64,000 nt of DNA. Origin: Desulfotruncus alcoholivorax DSM 16058. GTDB lineage: Bacteria; Bacillota; Desulfotomaculia; Desulfotomaculales; Desulfallaceae. The notes below the pieces were generated by a model that did no database searches, was not told the DNA's origin, and was given only the letters and a program-made list of their open reading frames with translations. A program made the translations under genes and the position numbers. The stretch is taken from NCBI RefSeq assembly GCF_000430885.1, contig NZ_AUMW01000002.1, forward strand, positions 124,001 through 188,000, read 5' to 3'. The stretch's first letter is position 1. Every line of letters begins with the position of its first letter. Shown here one piece after another: positions 26,846 through 35,157 of the stretch.

Positions 26846-28051
26846 TTATTTCTCTGCTATTGAAAGCAGGTGGCCAAGTTTGCGCTTCTTGGTGCTGAGG
26901 TAAAATTTATTATCTTTACCGGGGCAGATTTCAATGGGAACCCTGCCGGCAACCTTTAAACCGTGCCCTTCCAAACCGGCAATTTTTCTGGGGTTATTGG
27001 TCATCAGCCGGATCTTTTTCAGCCCCAGGTCCACCAGGATTTGGGCGCCTATGCCATAATCACGCAGGTCAGCGGGAAAACCCAGGGCTTCGTTGGCCTC
27101 CACCGTATCCTTCCCTTCATCTTGCAATTTATAAGCCCGGATCTTGTTCATCAGGCCGATACCCCTGCCTTCCTGCCTCATATACAGCAGCACGCCTGCA
27201 CCTTCATGCTCAATCATTTCCAGCGCCCGGGCCAACTGGTCGCCGCAGTCGCAGCGGGACGAACCGAATACATCTCCGGTCAGGCACTCGGAGTGCACCC
27301 GGACCAGAGGCGCCTCAACACCGGACAGGTCGCCCTTGACCAGAGCGATATGCTCTTTTTTATCCAGCAGGCTCTCATAGGCAATGGCTGTAAAATTACC
27401 ATATTTGGTAGGCAGTTTGGCGGCTTCAATCCTGCGGATCAACTTTTCATGGCGACGGCGGTATTCAATTAAATCGGCAATGGTGACCATTTTTAAACCA
27501 TGGGTTTTACAGAATTCAATCAATTCAGGCACCCTGGCCATGGTCCCGTCGTCTTTCATAATTTCACAAATTACCCCGGCGGGGTACATTCCCGCCATCC
27601 GGGTCAAATCAACGGCGGCCTCGGTGTGGCCGGCCCGGCGCAGCACCCCGCCTTCTTTAGCCCGCAGCGGGAAAATATGGCCCGGTCGCCTGAGGTCTTC
27701 GGGACGGGTATTGCGGTCAAGGATGGCCCGTACGGTGGCCGCCCGCTCGTGGGCCGATATCCCGGTGGTGGTGTCCTTGTGGTCCACCGACACGGTGAAA
27801 GCTGTGCCGTGAGGGTCGGTGTTGTGGGTAACCATAGCAGGGAGATCAAGTTCATCCAGCCTGGAGCCGACGATAGGCATACAAACCAAACCCCTGCCGT
27901 ATGTGGCCATAAAATTAATAGCCTCAGGGGTGACCTTTTCCGCGGCCATAATCAGGTCGCCTTCGTTTTCCCGGTCCTCGTCATCCACTACAACCAAAAT
28001 TTTACCTTGCCTGATATCCTCGATTGCCTGCTCGATAGTACAGAATGTCAT
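26846..28051 (-). CDS. ribBA: Bifunctional DHBP synthase / GTP cyclohydrolase II
   Basis: 401 residues in two catalytic domains. The RibB part (1-200) has [20 protein letters not shown] and DGTMAR; it makes dihydroxybutanone phosphate from ribulose 5-phosphate. The RibA part (about 205-401) has [20 protein letters not shown] with the zinc cysteines, then [10 protein letters not shown]; it opens GTP. Together they supply both precursors of lumazine. It follows ribE by 38 bp. Confidence 0.97.
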   Translation of the reverse strand: MTFCTIEQAIEDIRQGKILVVVDDEDRENEGDLIMAAEKVTPEAINFMATYGRGLVCMPIVGSRLDELDLPAMVTHNTDPHGTAFTVSVDHKDTTTGISAHERAATVRAILDRNTRPEDLRRPGHIFPLRAKEGGVLRRAGHTEAAVDLTRMAGMYPAGVICEIMKDDGTMARVPELIEFCKTHGLKMVTIADLIEYRRRHEKLIRRIEAAKLPTKYGNFTAIAYESLLDKKEHIALVKGDLSGVEAPLVRVHSECLTGDVFGSSRCDCGDQLARALEMIEHEGAGVLLYMRQEGRGIGLMNKIRAYKLQDEGKDTVEANEALGFPADLRDYGIGAQILVDLGLKKIRLMTNNPRKIAGLEGHGLKVAGRVPIEICPGKDNKFYLSTKKRKLGHLLSIAEK

Positions 28052-28089
28052 GTTGCTTCATCCTTCCCTCTTATTATCTTATCTATAAA

Positions 28090-28758
28090 TTACATAAACC
28101 CGTGCCGGGCTAAAAAGTCAGCGGTCAGCCCACCGCCTGTTTTAGCTCCGGCTTCATTTATATTTTCATTCTTCATGCCCAGCCAGCGCTCCACGTATTT
28201 GCCGATCATGTCGCCTTCCAAATTGACCCGGTCGCCCGGTTTTTTTTCACCAAGCACGGTGGCTTGGGCGGTATGGGGGATCAGTGAAACCCGGAAACTT
28301 CCCTCGTTAAAGTCCACAACTGTAAGGCTGGTACCGTCAATGGCCACGGATCCTTTTTTAATGATGTATCTCATAACTTCGGGGGGCGCGCCAATGGTTA
28401 CGACAGTGGCAATATCGTGTTTTTCCATTCCAAGTATGGTGCCTATTCCGTCGATATGTCCCGAAACAAGGTGGCCGCCCAGGCGGTCGCCGAGCCTTAA
28501 AGCCCTCTCCAAGTTGACCCGGTCACCGGGCTGCAGCTCTCCAAGGTTGGTTTTAGCCAGTGTTTCCGCCATTACATCGGCTTCGAACTGTCCCCGGCTA
28601 AAAGAAGTTACTGTCAGGCATACGCCATTGACAGCGATACTGTCCCCCAGCCGGAGCCCGTCCATAATCACCCCGGCGCTGACTTTCAGCTTGGCCGAGT
28701 CGGCCCCCCGGCGGATGGAAATCAACCTGCCTTTTTCTTCAACTAACCCTGTGAACAT
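28090..28758 (-). CDS. ribE: Riboflavin synthase
   Basis: About 222 residues from the ATG at 28758, overlapping the ribD end by 16 bp; the ribosome site AAAGGGTGG lies within ribD. The internal duplication is visible: MFTGLVEEKG ... LGDSIAVNGVCLTV ... then GHIDGIGTI ... KGSVAIDGTSLTVV. The lumazine dismutation yields riboflavin. The C-terminus is about 15 residues longer than the B. subtilis type, which is normal for this group. Confidence 0.96.
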   Translation of the reverse strand: MFTGLVEEKGRLISIRRGADSAKLKVSAGVIMDGLRLGDSIAVNGVCLTVTSFSRGQFEADVMAETLAKTNLGELQPGDRVNLERALRLGDRLGGHLVSGHIDGIGTILGMEKHDIATVVTIGAPPEVMRYIIKKGSVAIDGTSLTVVDFNEGSFRVSLIPHTAQATVLGEKKPGDRVNLEGDMIGKYVERWLGMKNENINEAGAKTGGGLTADFLARHGFM

Positions 28759-29882
28759 TTTGGACCACCCTTTGAACCACCCTTGGAAATATAGCCTTCT
28801 ATACAAATATCATTTCCCAAATTGTAAACCTCAATGTTTTCGACCTGCAAGGCATCATTTAAAACTTGTATACCCGGCCCGCCCACCGGGCCAGGCGCCA
28901 TGCCGCCGCCAATTATTTTCGGCGCAATATACCAATATACCTTATCCACCAGCTTCTCCTTGATAAAGGAGCCGTTGACCCGGGCGCCGCCTTCGACCAG
29001 CACGCTGGTTATTTCGCGCCCGGCCAGTTCCCGCAACGTGTCCGGCAGGGATACGCCTTCGTCATGGCCGGGCACTTTTATTACCACGGCTCCGGCCCTC
29101 TCCAGTCGTTTAACTTTATCCGGCGGTGCCTCACCGGTCGTTACGATAATGGTTTGTGCCTGTGAGTTTTGAGTTAATATTTTGGCACCCGGCGGGGTAG
29201 CCGCCCCGGAGTCAAGAATCACCCGCACCGGGTCCCGGCCTTCTCTGTCCGGAAGCCTGGTGGTTAGGGACGGGTCGTCGGCGAGCACCGTCCCTATCCC
29301 CACCAAAATGGCATCATACCTGTCCCTCAGCAGGTGGACGTGCTCCCTGGCCCTGGGTCCCGTAATCCATTTTGATTCCCCGCCGGCAGTGGCGATTTTG
29401 CCATCCAAACTCATAGCTGTTTTCAAAACCACGTAAGGCCTACCTGTGGAAATATATTTAATAAAAACCTCGTTCAACCTCCGCGCTTCAGCCTCCCGCA
29501 CCCCGCAGACTACTTCGATTCCGGCGTCCCGCAGCTTTTGCGCCCCCTTGCCCGCCACCAGCGGGTTGGGGTCGGTCATGGCCAATACAACTCTTTTTAT
29601 GCCGGCCCGGATAACAGCGTCCGTGCAGGGACCGGTACGGCCGTGATGGCAACAGGGCTCCAAAGTCACATACAAAGTTGCGCCTGCGGCGTCTTCGCCT
29701 GCTTCTCGCAGGGCATGAATCTCCGCGTGCGGCGTGCCGGCCCGGGCATGATACCCTTTACCCACAATCCGGCCGTCCTTAACCACCACAGCCCCCACCA
29801 CGGGATTGGGGCTCGTGCGCCCCAGTGCTTTTGCGGCCAGCTCCAGCGCCAGCTCCATATATTTTAAATCTTTATCGTCCAA
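28743..29882 (-). CDS. ribD: Bifunctional pyrimidine deaminase/reductase
   Basis: 379 residues. The deaminase domain (1-145) has zinc motifs HAEIHAL and PCCHHGRTGPC; the reductase domain (about 147-365) starts RPYVVLKTAMSLDGKIAT and contains LVEGGARVNGSF. These catalyse the second and third riboflavin steps. The start is TTG behind GGAAGGTGAT. First gene of the operon, preceded by an FMN riboswitch and terminator. The short tail SKGGSKGGPKCSQG is a low-complexity extension overlapping ribE. Confidence 0.96.
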   Translation of the reverse strand: MDDKDLKYMELALELAAKALGRTSPNPVVGAVVVKDGRIVGKGYHARAGTPHAEIHALREAGEDAAGATLYVTLEPCCHHGRTGPCTDAVIRAGIKRVVLAMTDPNPLVAGKGAQKLRDAGIEVVCGVREAEARRLNEVFIKYISTGRPYVVLKTAMSLDGKIATAGGESKWITGPRAREHVHLLRDRYDAILVGIGTVLADDPSLTTRLPDREGRDPVRVILDSGAATPPGAKILTQNSQAQTIIVTTGEAPPDKVKRLERAGAVVIKVPGHDEGVSLPDTLRELAGREITSVLVEGGARVNGSFIKEKLVDKVYWYIAPKIIGGGMAPGPVGGPGIQVLNDALQVENIEVYNLGNDICIEGYISKGGSKGGPKCSQG

Positions 29883-29927
29883 TTGATCACCTTCCCCACA
29901 TTAGCAGTCGGAAGTTGAAAAAACATT

Positions 29928-29958
29928 AGAAAACCCTGAAGAAACAGCATCTTCAGGG
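29928..29958 (-). terminator. Expression-platform terminator of the FMN riboswitch
   Basis: Minus strand CCCTGAAGA-TGCTGTT-TCTTCAGGG then TTTTC. Its 5' arm CCCTGAAG is complementary over 8 bases to CTTCAGGG at the 5' end of the riboswitch (30118-30125), which would form an antiterminator when P1 is open. Confidence 0.85.
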
Positions 29959-30008
29959 CAGCATACAGATAAAGGCATACCACTTCCTTGCGGACAATAC
30001 GCCTAAAC

Positions 30009-30130
30009 AACCTTCTCCCATCCAGACTTTACTGTCGGCTCCGGATTCACACCGGATCAACCCCTTGGGGCTCGCGGGCTCGGATCAACCTTACCGCCGG
30101 TACGGAATTTCACCAGTCCCTGAAGGCCCT
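30009..30130 (-). promoter_or_regulatory. FMN riboswitch (RFN element)
   Basis: The minus strand carries the classical RFN consensus: CCTTCAGGGACTGGTGAAA, TTCCGTACCGGCGGTAAGG, then GAGCCCGCGAGC, GATCCGGTGTGAATCCGGAG, CCGACAGTAAAGTCTGGATG and GGGAGAAGG, closing P1. It lies about 125 nt upstream of ribD. With FMN bound, P1 forms and the downstream terminator stops transcription of the rib operon and the nicotinate gene; without FMN, the 5' strand of P1 can pair with the terminator arm. Confidence 0.97.
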
Positions 30131-30208
30131 TTTTTATGTTAATTATAGTTACATGTAAAAAGAGTGTCAATATTAATAGCTACTAAAAGAGGTTTTATGT
30201 TGATGGGA

Positions 30209-30913
30209 TCAGGCTATCTCCGGTTTACTCAAACTGGACCTGAATTTATGCAGTTCGGCAATAATCCCGTTAATCCGGTCGATGGATGCTTTGTTTCTGT
30301 GGTAATCGTTCTTATCCCTACACCTGTTCAGGCACCCGTATAAAATACTGAGTCGCAGGTGCAGGCGCCTGGGCAAAAGTGCTACGTCCGCGCCAAGCTT
30401 GTGCCAGGCTTCAGTAACAAAAATAGGCTCACCAGGAGAGTTATTCATAATGCATGGTTGATCACCGGTTTCGTCATTGAGAGCTGTGACTATGGCCCGG
30501 TTCTTTTTTAATTCTTCCAATATTTCATCGATTACAAACAACCTCTTTTCCGTAACCTCCTGAACCCTCACCATCTGGTAATACCATACGGTGACGATTA
30601 CACCGAACAGGGTTAACAGCCCACCGAGCGCAGCCTCGTTGAACCCCCTGGCAAAAGCGGGGGTATTGACCTGCTCGCCCAGGGCATGAAACAACAGGGG
30701 AAAGGTTGATGAAAGCCAGTCCCAGTCGGCCATGATGACAATAAGTTCTCTGTTGAGAGATAATATTACCCACACAATAAAGGGACTGAATATTATAACC
30801 AGGCAGGTTAAAGCTATTTTCCCGGTTCTTAAAGACTTTTTTATTAAACGTAATAACAATGGCTGCAGGACTTTCTTTTGCTGTGGCGGGACTTCACGGT
30901 TGCAATCGCCCAA
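30209..30913 (-). CDS. Unknown two-helix membrane protein
   Basis: About 234 residues, no family recognised. A basic N-terminus is followed by membrane segments near residues 35-60 (CLVIIFSPFIVWVILSL) and 95-115 (ALGGLLTLFGVIVTVWYY), then a cytoplasmic helical domain of about 120 residues beginning VQEVTEKRLFVIDEILEELKK. A protein of this shape may be a membrane-anchored sensor or scaffold. TTG at 30913 fits GGGGTGAT better than the GTG at 30922, which is inside that site. It lies 80 bp from the FMN riboswitch of the rib operon but is upstream of it, and is separated from acs by hairpins. Confidence 0.75.
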   Translation of the reverse strand: MGDCNREVPPQQKKVLQPLLLRLIKKSLRTGKIALTCLVIIFSPFIVWVILSLNRELIVIMADWDWLSSTFPLLFHALGEQVNTPAFARGFNEAALGGLLTLFGVIVTVWYYQMVRVQEVTEKRLFVIDEILEELKKNRAIVTALNDETGDQPCIMNNSPGEPIFVTEAWHKLGADVALLPRRLHLRLSILYGCLNRCRDKNDYHRNKASIDRINGIIAELHKFRSSLSKPEIA

Positions 30914-30935
30914 TTTTATCACCCCAACGAACTAA

Positions 30936-30975
30936 ATAATAAGGCCACCGTGCAATCAAACGGCGGCCTTATTAT
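30936..30975. other. Strong hairpin upstream of the unknown membrane protein
   Basis: ATAATAAGGCC and GGCCTTATTAT form an 11-bp perfect stem extended by three more pairs around an 11-18 nt loop. No T-tract on either strand, so it is not a clear terminator; it may act as a transcript leader structure or divider. Confidence 0.55.
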
Positions 30976-31051
30976 AACCTTAACCCTAATTTTTATCCCG
31001 GCGGATTATCACCCTGGGCAAAGCTGCAGACAATGAAAAAGCTTCCCCGTA

Positions 31052-31086
31052 AGGAAAAAGCCCTGCCAGGCCGGCAGAACTTTTTC
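31052..31086 (-). terminator. Terminator of the acyl-CoA synthetase gene
   Basis: Minus strand AAGTTCTGCC-GGCCT-GGCAGGGCTTTTT, a GC-rich stem with T-tract starting 24 bp after the stop. Confidence 0.75.
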
Positions 31087-31109
31087 TGATATTGAATTAG
31101 TATTGCAGC

Positions 31110-33056
31110 TTACGCCTTCATTTTGGAGATAGCTTCCTTAATTTCGCCGATTGAAGCTTCTTCTTCAATGGTGGAGAGGTCGCCCAGATCATTGCCCAGC
31201 CAGAGGGTCTTCATCACCCGCCTCATAATTTTACCGCTGCGGGTCTTGGGCAGGGTGCCGACGAATTGAATATCTTTCATTACGACAATGGCGCCCATGG
31301 TGTTGCGGACGTGGGTGATCAGTTCCTTTTTCAATTCTTCGGAAGGCTCGTAGCCGCCTTTCAGCACCACGAAAGCACAGGCCACTTCGCCCCTCAGTTC
31401 ATCGGGGACACCGGAAACACCGGCCTCCACCACGGCCGGGTGGGAGATCAGGGCGCTTTCGACTTCCACGGTGCCGATACGGTGGGCGGCAATCTTAATT
31501 ACTTCGTCGGAGCGGCCGGCAAAGAAGATATAGCCGTCCTCATCAAAGTAAGCCGCATCGCCGCAGAGGTATTTACCTTTAGTGACGGGCAGGCGCTCCC
31601 AGTAATTGTAGAGGTAACCTTCTTCATCGCCCCAAAGGGTGGAAACCAGGCCCGGGAAGGGCTTTTTAATAACCACGACGCCTTTTTCATTGGGCGGCAG
31701 CACATTGCCCTCCTTTTCATCCAGAACTTCCGCCACCACACCCGGCACGGGAATATGGGCAGAACCCGGCTTGATGGGGATAATCCCCAAGCCATACGGG
31801 TTGGCGAAGATCGGCCCCGAGGTTTCGGTTTGCCACATGTGGTCCATAACGGGGATTTTGTTTTCGAACACTTCTTCCTGCAGCCACGACCAGGCCGGCG
31901 GGTTCAAAACTTCGCCGGCGCAGAAGATTCTCTGTACGGAACTGAGGTCGTGTTTACGCGCTTCGGCAGTACCAAGGCGCATCAGTCCCCTTACGCCGGT
32001 AGGCGACAGCCACAATGCAGTTGCTTTGTTCCGGGACGCCACACTCCACCACATATCCTTACGCGGATAGTCGGGTGTGCCCTCGTACAGCACGGTAGTA
32101 CAGCCGTTCATCAGCGGGCCGTATACGTTATAGCTATGACCGACGATCCAGCCGATATCGGAAGTGCAGAACCAGACATCGCTCTCCTGCAGGCCGTAGA
32201 TCCACTTGGACATACTGTAAACATAAATCTGGTAACCGCCGTGCTTCTGTACCGTAACCTTGGGCTTGGCGGTGGTCCCGGAGGTGGGCAGCAGGAACAG
32301 CGGCTCGTTGGAGTCCATAATTTCACAGGCGTCACTTTGCCCTTCTCCGCCGGCCAGAAACTCATCCCAGTAAATATCCCGGCCCGAAGCCATGGGGTAT
32401 TCACGTGCCTGATTCTTTCTCAGCACCACGACCTTTTGGATTGAGCCAGCCGGGCACTTGGCAATTCCTTCGTCTACGATGGGCTTTAATTCCACCGGCT
32501 TACCGCGTCTTGACCCTTCATCCTGGGCAATCACGTACTTGGCGCCGGAAATTTGCAGGCGGTCGGCAACAGCATTGGAGGAAAAACCGGCAAAAATGAC
32601 TACGTGGATTGCTCCCACCCTGGCGCAGGCGAGCATAGTTGCCACAGACTCAACACCGGTAGGCATGTAAATGGCGACGCGGTCTCCCTTTTGGACCCCC
32701 AGGCCACGCAGCGCTCTTGCATATTGTTTAACCAGTTCAAATAACTGGGCATAGGTAACAGCCCTGCTTTCACCGGTCTCCCCCGACTCGGCGACAATGG
32801 CGGTGCGGCCGGCCCGTCCTTTTTCAATATTGTAGTCCAGGCAGCTATAACTGATATTTGTTTGTCCACCGACAAACCATTGAAAAGTAGGGTAGTCCCA
32901 CTTAAAAGCCCGGTCCCACTTTTTAAACCACTTAATTTCGCTCATCGCCTGCTCTGCAGCATGATTCCAAAAACCCTCCGTATCCTCTGCAGCCCAGTCG
33001 ATAAATTTTTGCACATGCGGCGGTATCAAGCCGGTCCCCACTTTTTTTTGCACCAT
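31110..33056 (-). CDS. AMP-forming acetyl-CoA synthetase-like enzyme
   Basis: 648 residues, the usual length of Acs/PrpE. Converts acetate or another short acid plus CoA and ATP to acyl-CoA. Seen are the N-terminal ACAS_N part (FWNHAAEQAMSEIKWFKKWD), GDRVAIYMPTGVESVATMLA, HMWQTETSGPI (the Trp before QTET that limits acyl size in acetate enzymes is kept) and the acetylation/regulatory lysine region PKTRSGKIMRR. The P-loop is LPTSGTTAKPKV: the usual TGKPKG glycines are Ala and Val, which is odd. ATG at 33056 behind GGGAGG is preferred to 33077. Acetate is likely; propionate or another acid is possible. Confidence 0.9.
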   Translation of the reverse strand: MVQKKVGTGLIPPHVQKFIDWAAEDTEGFWNHAAEQAMSEIKWFKKWDRAFKWDYPTFQWFVGGQTNISYSCLDYNIEKGRAGRTAIVAESGETGESRAVTYAQLFELVKQYARALRGLGVQKGDRVAIYMPTGVESVATMLACARVGAIHVVIFAGFSSNAVADRLQISGAKYVIAQDEGSRRGKPVELKPIVDEGIAKCPAGSIQKVVVLRKNQAREYPMASGRDIYWDEFLAGGEGQSDACEIMDSNEPLFLLPTSGTTAKPKVTVQKHGGYQIYVYSMSKWIYGLQESDVWFCTSDIGWIVGHSYNVYGPLMNGCTTVLYEGTPDYPRKDMWWSVASRNKATALWLSPTGVRGLMRLGTAEARKHDLSSVQRIFCAGEVLNPPAWSWLQEEVFENKIPVMDHMWQTETSGPIFANPYGLGIIPIKPGSAHIPVPGVVAEVLDEKEGNVLPPNEKGVVVIKKPFPGLVSTLWGDEEGYLYNYWERLPVTKGKYLCGDAAYFDEDGYIFFAGRSDEVIKIAAHRIGTVEVESALISHPAVVEAGVSGVPDELRGEVACAFVVLKGGYEPSEELKKELITHVRNTMGAIVVMKDIQFVGTLPKTRSGKIMRRVMKTLWLGNDLGDLSTIEEEASIGEIKEAISKMKA

Positions 33057-33267
33057 TAAAAAAATTCCTCCCCTCATTTATTTGGTAAAAATCTATATTT
33101 TGAAAGCTAATTGAGCAGTTACTTAGTGAGAGACAGTAAAAAACACCCCTCCTTTTTTAAATTTTCTAAATAAATATTATTTTCATTATATTACAACACT
33201 TAAAGTATCACAAGTTTTTTACTGCCTGATAGTAAAAAATTATATCTAAACGGTTGGGAAAAGCTGA

Positions 33268-33313
33268 GAAAAAAAGCGAGACCCCTATGTAATAGTGCCT
33301 TAGGAGCCTCGCT
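33268..33313 (-). terminator. Terminator of the 39-residue gene
   Basis: Minus strand AGCGAGGCTCCT ... AGGGGTCTCGCT followed by TTTTTTTCTC, 20-65 bp after the small gene stop. Confidence 0.85.
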
Positions 33314-33334
33314 GCAACACGGCAGACCATTTGT

Positions 33335-33454
33335 TTATTCTTCTATGCTGTCTTCATCTTCATAGGATGCTAATTCCGATTCCACTTCCCTGTTTTTGTC
33401 TTCTGCGGATTTCCGGTAGTCCCTTGCTTTTTTTTCCAGGTCCTTAAAACCCAT
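33335..33454 (-). CDS. Very small acidic protein, 39 residues
   Basis: Too short for ordinary gene finding but well supported: ATG at 33454 behind GGGGGGTATAAAA and a strong terminator after the stop. Reads MGFKDLEKKARDYRKSAEDK followed by a Glu/Asp-rich tail (19 more residues ending DEDSIEE). It should be a single charged helix. No family recognised; the structure recalls small stress or anti-sigma-like accessory peptides, but no function is claimed. Confidence 0.7.
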   Translation of the reverse strand: MGFKDLEKKARDYRKSAEDKNREVESELASYEDEDSIEE

Positions 33455-33535
33455 TTTTATACCCCCCAAGGTTGTTTGGGGTTATTATTGACCATTCATA
33501 CCTAAAATATACATTTATTTCTTATTTCTTGGCTG

Positions 33536-34177
33536 CTACCCGTCAATTTCGTTACCGTTAACCATTTGGTCCACCATTCTGGCAGATTCCGGAGTTCCAA
33601 CAACAATCAGCACATCACCGGCATGCAAGGTTGTTTTGGCTTCCGGGGACAGGATCTCATGGCCGTTGCGGTATATTGAAAGCACCGTAGCGCCGGTTCT
33701 GGCCCTGAAATCTGTTTCGGCCAGGGACCTGCCCAGCAGGGGTGAGTTGTCCGGAACGGTTATTTCATCCAGTTTTTGAAGGCGTCCGGCCATTTTAAAG
33801 GTGTAATCCAGCAGCTGGTTGGTGAGTTTATCTATTTCGTAGTTTAATTTTTCCCTTTCTTTTAATAGCTCACTCAACCTTTCCTGTATGTCCAGCAATA
33901 CCTTTTTTTGATTGTAGTCAGCAAGATATTCACGAGCAGCCCGGTCCGATTTCACCACCACGCCCACTCCGGGCATCACATCAACAATGCCTCTCTCTTG
34001 AAGCAACGTGAGCGCCCTTCTGATCGTCTCCGGCGAAACATTATATTTCCCCGCCAGGGTAGACCTGCCGAAAATTTTTTGCCCGATCCGGTATTCACCG
34101 CGAACAATTCTGGTTGCAATATCCACAGCTATGGTGATATACCTGGCCAGGTGGACCTGTGGTTGTTCTTCATGCAT
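33536..34177 (-). CDS. BusR-like GntR regulator with coiled coil and RCK_C domain
   Basis: 213 residues in three parts: an N-terminal GntR winged helix of the YtrA kind (SPETIRRALTLLQERGIVDV, to about residue 75), a coiled coil of about 50 residues (LLDIQERLSELLKEREKL) and a C-terminal RCK_C/TrkA_C domain (about 135-210; LGRSLAETDFRARTG, LHAGDVLIVVGTPE). This is the architecture of BusR, the c-di-AMP-dependent repressor of osmolyte uptake in lactic acid bacteria (known). Here no busAB-type transporter is adjacent, so the target must be elsewhere. Start at 34177. Confidence 0.85.
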   Translation of the reverse strand: MHEEQPQVHLARYITIAVDIATRIVRGEYRIGQKIFGRSTLAGKYNVSPETIRRALTLLQERGIVDVMPGVGVVVKSDRAAREYLADYNQKKVLLDIQERLSELLKEREKLNYEIDKLTNQLLDYTFKMAGRLQKLDEITVPDNSPLLGRSLAETDFRARTGATVLSIYRNGHEILSPEAKTTLHAGDVLIVVGTPESARMVDQMVNGNEIDG

Positions 34178-34211
34178 CAGTTTTTCCCTACCCTTTTTGA
34201 TTTATCTTCGC

Positions 34212-34320
34212 ACAGCCTGTAAAACCCCGCCCCGCATAAAGAAAGGGGACACACCTGCTGAAGCTTGGGTATTTCTCTGGGGACAGGAATGTCCCCAACT
34301 AATGGGGATTAACAGGCTGT
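34212..34320. repeat. Nested palindromic repeat A (REP-like)
   Basis: Outer arms ACAGCCTGT (34212-34220) and ACAGGCTGT (34312-34320) enclose inner arms GGGGACACACCT (34245-34256) and AGGAATGTCCCC (34285-34296). About 110 bp, no coding potential. A sister element lies 24 bp to the right. Confidence 0.8.
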
Positions 34321-34343
34321 AAGCTCGAAATAAGTGCGACTAA

Positions 34344-34437
34344 GGTTCAGCGGTCAGGGGACACACCTCTGCTTATGGGTCAAACTTTTGGGTCGAGGTA
34401 TGTCCCCAACAGATGGGGTCAAAACCCCACCTGAACC
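34344..34437. repeat. Nested palindromic repeat B (REP-like)
   Basis: Outer arms GGTTCAG and CTGAACC (34431-34437) enclose GGGGACACACCTC (34357-34369) and GAGGTATGTCCCC (34395-34407). The inner arms are nearly the same as in element A, but the outer arms differ. The GGGGACA/TGTCCCC core resembles REP-type repeats mobilised by tyrosine transposases. Confidence 0.8.
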
Positions 34438-34488
34438 AAGTCTTCTTTATAATGTTGTGTTCGGCAGCAATTAATTCATTTCAATTGC

Positions 34489-35124
34489 TCAACTTACATA
34501 TACAACGCGAAAACCGTTTTGGTTCAGACTTTTTTCCAATTCATCCACCTTTGCCGCCCTTAGCCTGAGCATAACCTGAACGGTGCTGTCATCCTTATCC
34601 CTGCAGGCTACCCCCAATACATTTATGCCATGTTCCTTAACAATATTTAATACATCGGCCAGTGCTCCTACCTTGTCATCCATTTCCAGTACCATCCGGA
34701 CACCTGCCTTGTGGAGGCCGAAGGTCCTGATCAGCGCGTTAAATACGTCAGTCTGAGTTATGATTCCCTTAAGCTCATCGTTCTCCACCACCAGAAGACA
34801 CCTGATGCTGTGTTCACGCATTTTTAGCGCGGCCTCTTCAATGGTGCAGGATGGCTCAACTATTACCGGCTCTTTGGCCAGTACATCTTTAACGGTCATT
34901 TTGGAAAGCAGGTAATTCATCTCATAAATGCTAAGAGTTGAGGCCGGTGAAGGAGAAACCGTAAGCAACTCAAGTTCGGTAATAAGACCGGCCAACTTGC
35001 CGCGGCTGTTTAGCACGGGAAGTTGATGGATTTTTCTTTTGCGCATTATATTCAGCGCCTCAAATACCGGGGTTTGGGTTGTTATGGTAATTGGTGAAGG
35101 GCTCATATAATCCTTGACAAACAC
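34489..35124 (-). CDS. CBS-pair plus ACT domain protein, AcuB-like
   Basis: About 211 residues from GTG 35124 (AAGGAGGAG upstream; product MFVKDYMSPSP, matching the family start). Two CBS motifs fill residues 1-135 (HQLPVLNSRGKLAGLITE and IRCLLVVENDELKGIITQTD) and an ACT domain follows (MVLEMDDKVGALADVLNIVKE). Such proteins sense adenylate nucleotides and a small ligand; AcuB-type members are linked to acetoin or acetate metabolism. It lies 33 bp after the ABC-class ATPase gene, in one operon. The actual ligand is unknown. Confidence 0.87.
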   Translation of the reverse strand: MFVKDYMSPSPITITTQTPVFEALNIMRKRKIHQLPVLNSRGKLAGLITELELLTVSPSPASTLSIYEMNYLLSKMTVKDVLAKEPVIVEPSCTIEEAALKMREHSIRCLLVVENDELKGIITQTDVFNALIRTFGLHKAGVRMVLEMDDKVGALADVLNIVKEHGINVLGVACRDKDDSTVQVMLRLRAAKVDELEKSLNQNGFRVVYVS

Positions 35125-35157
35125 GAGCAACTCCTCCTTGATATTATTATTTCGATA

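Noticed and set aside
27500-28963. 487-residue plus-strand open frame
   Set aside because: It lies antisense to ribBA, ribE and ribD, which have full family motifs; the frame is a composition shadow.
31266-32444. 392-residue plus-strand open frame
   Set aside because: Antisense to the acyl-CoA synthetase gene, with no recognisable domain or ribosome site.
33218-33240. AT-rich inverted repeat TTTTTTAC...GTAAAAAA upstream of the synthetase
   Set aside because: Short and composed of homopolymer runs; no basis for assigning a function.
34212-34437. Possible CRISPR array
   Set aside because: Only two units with differing outer arms and no regular repeat-spacer pattern.
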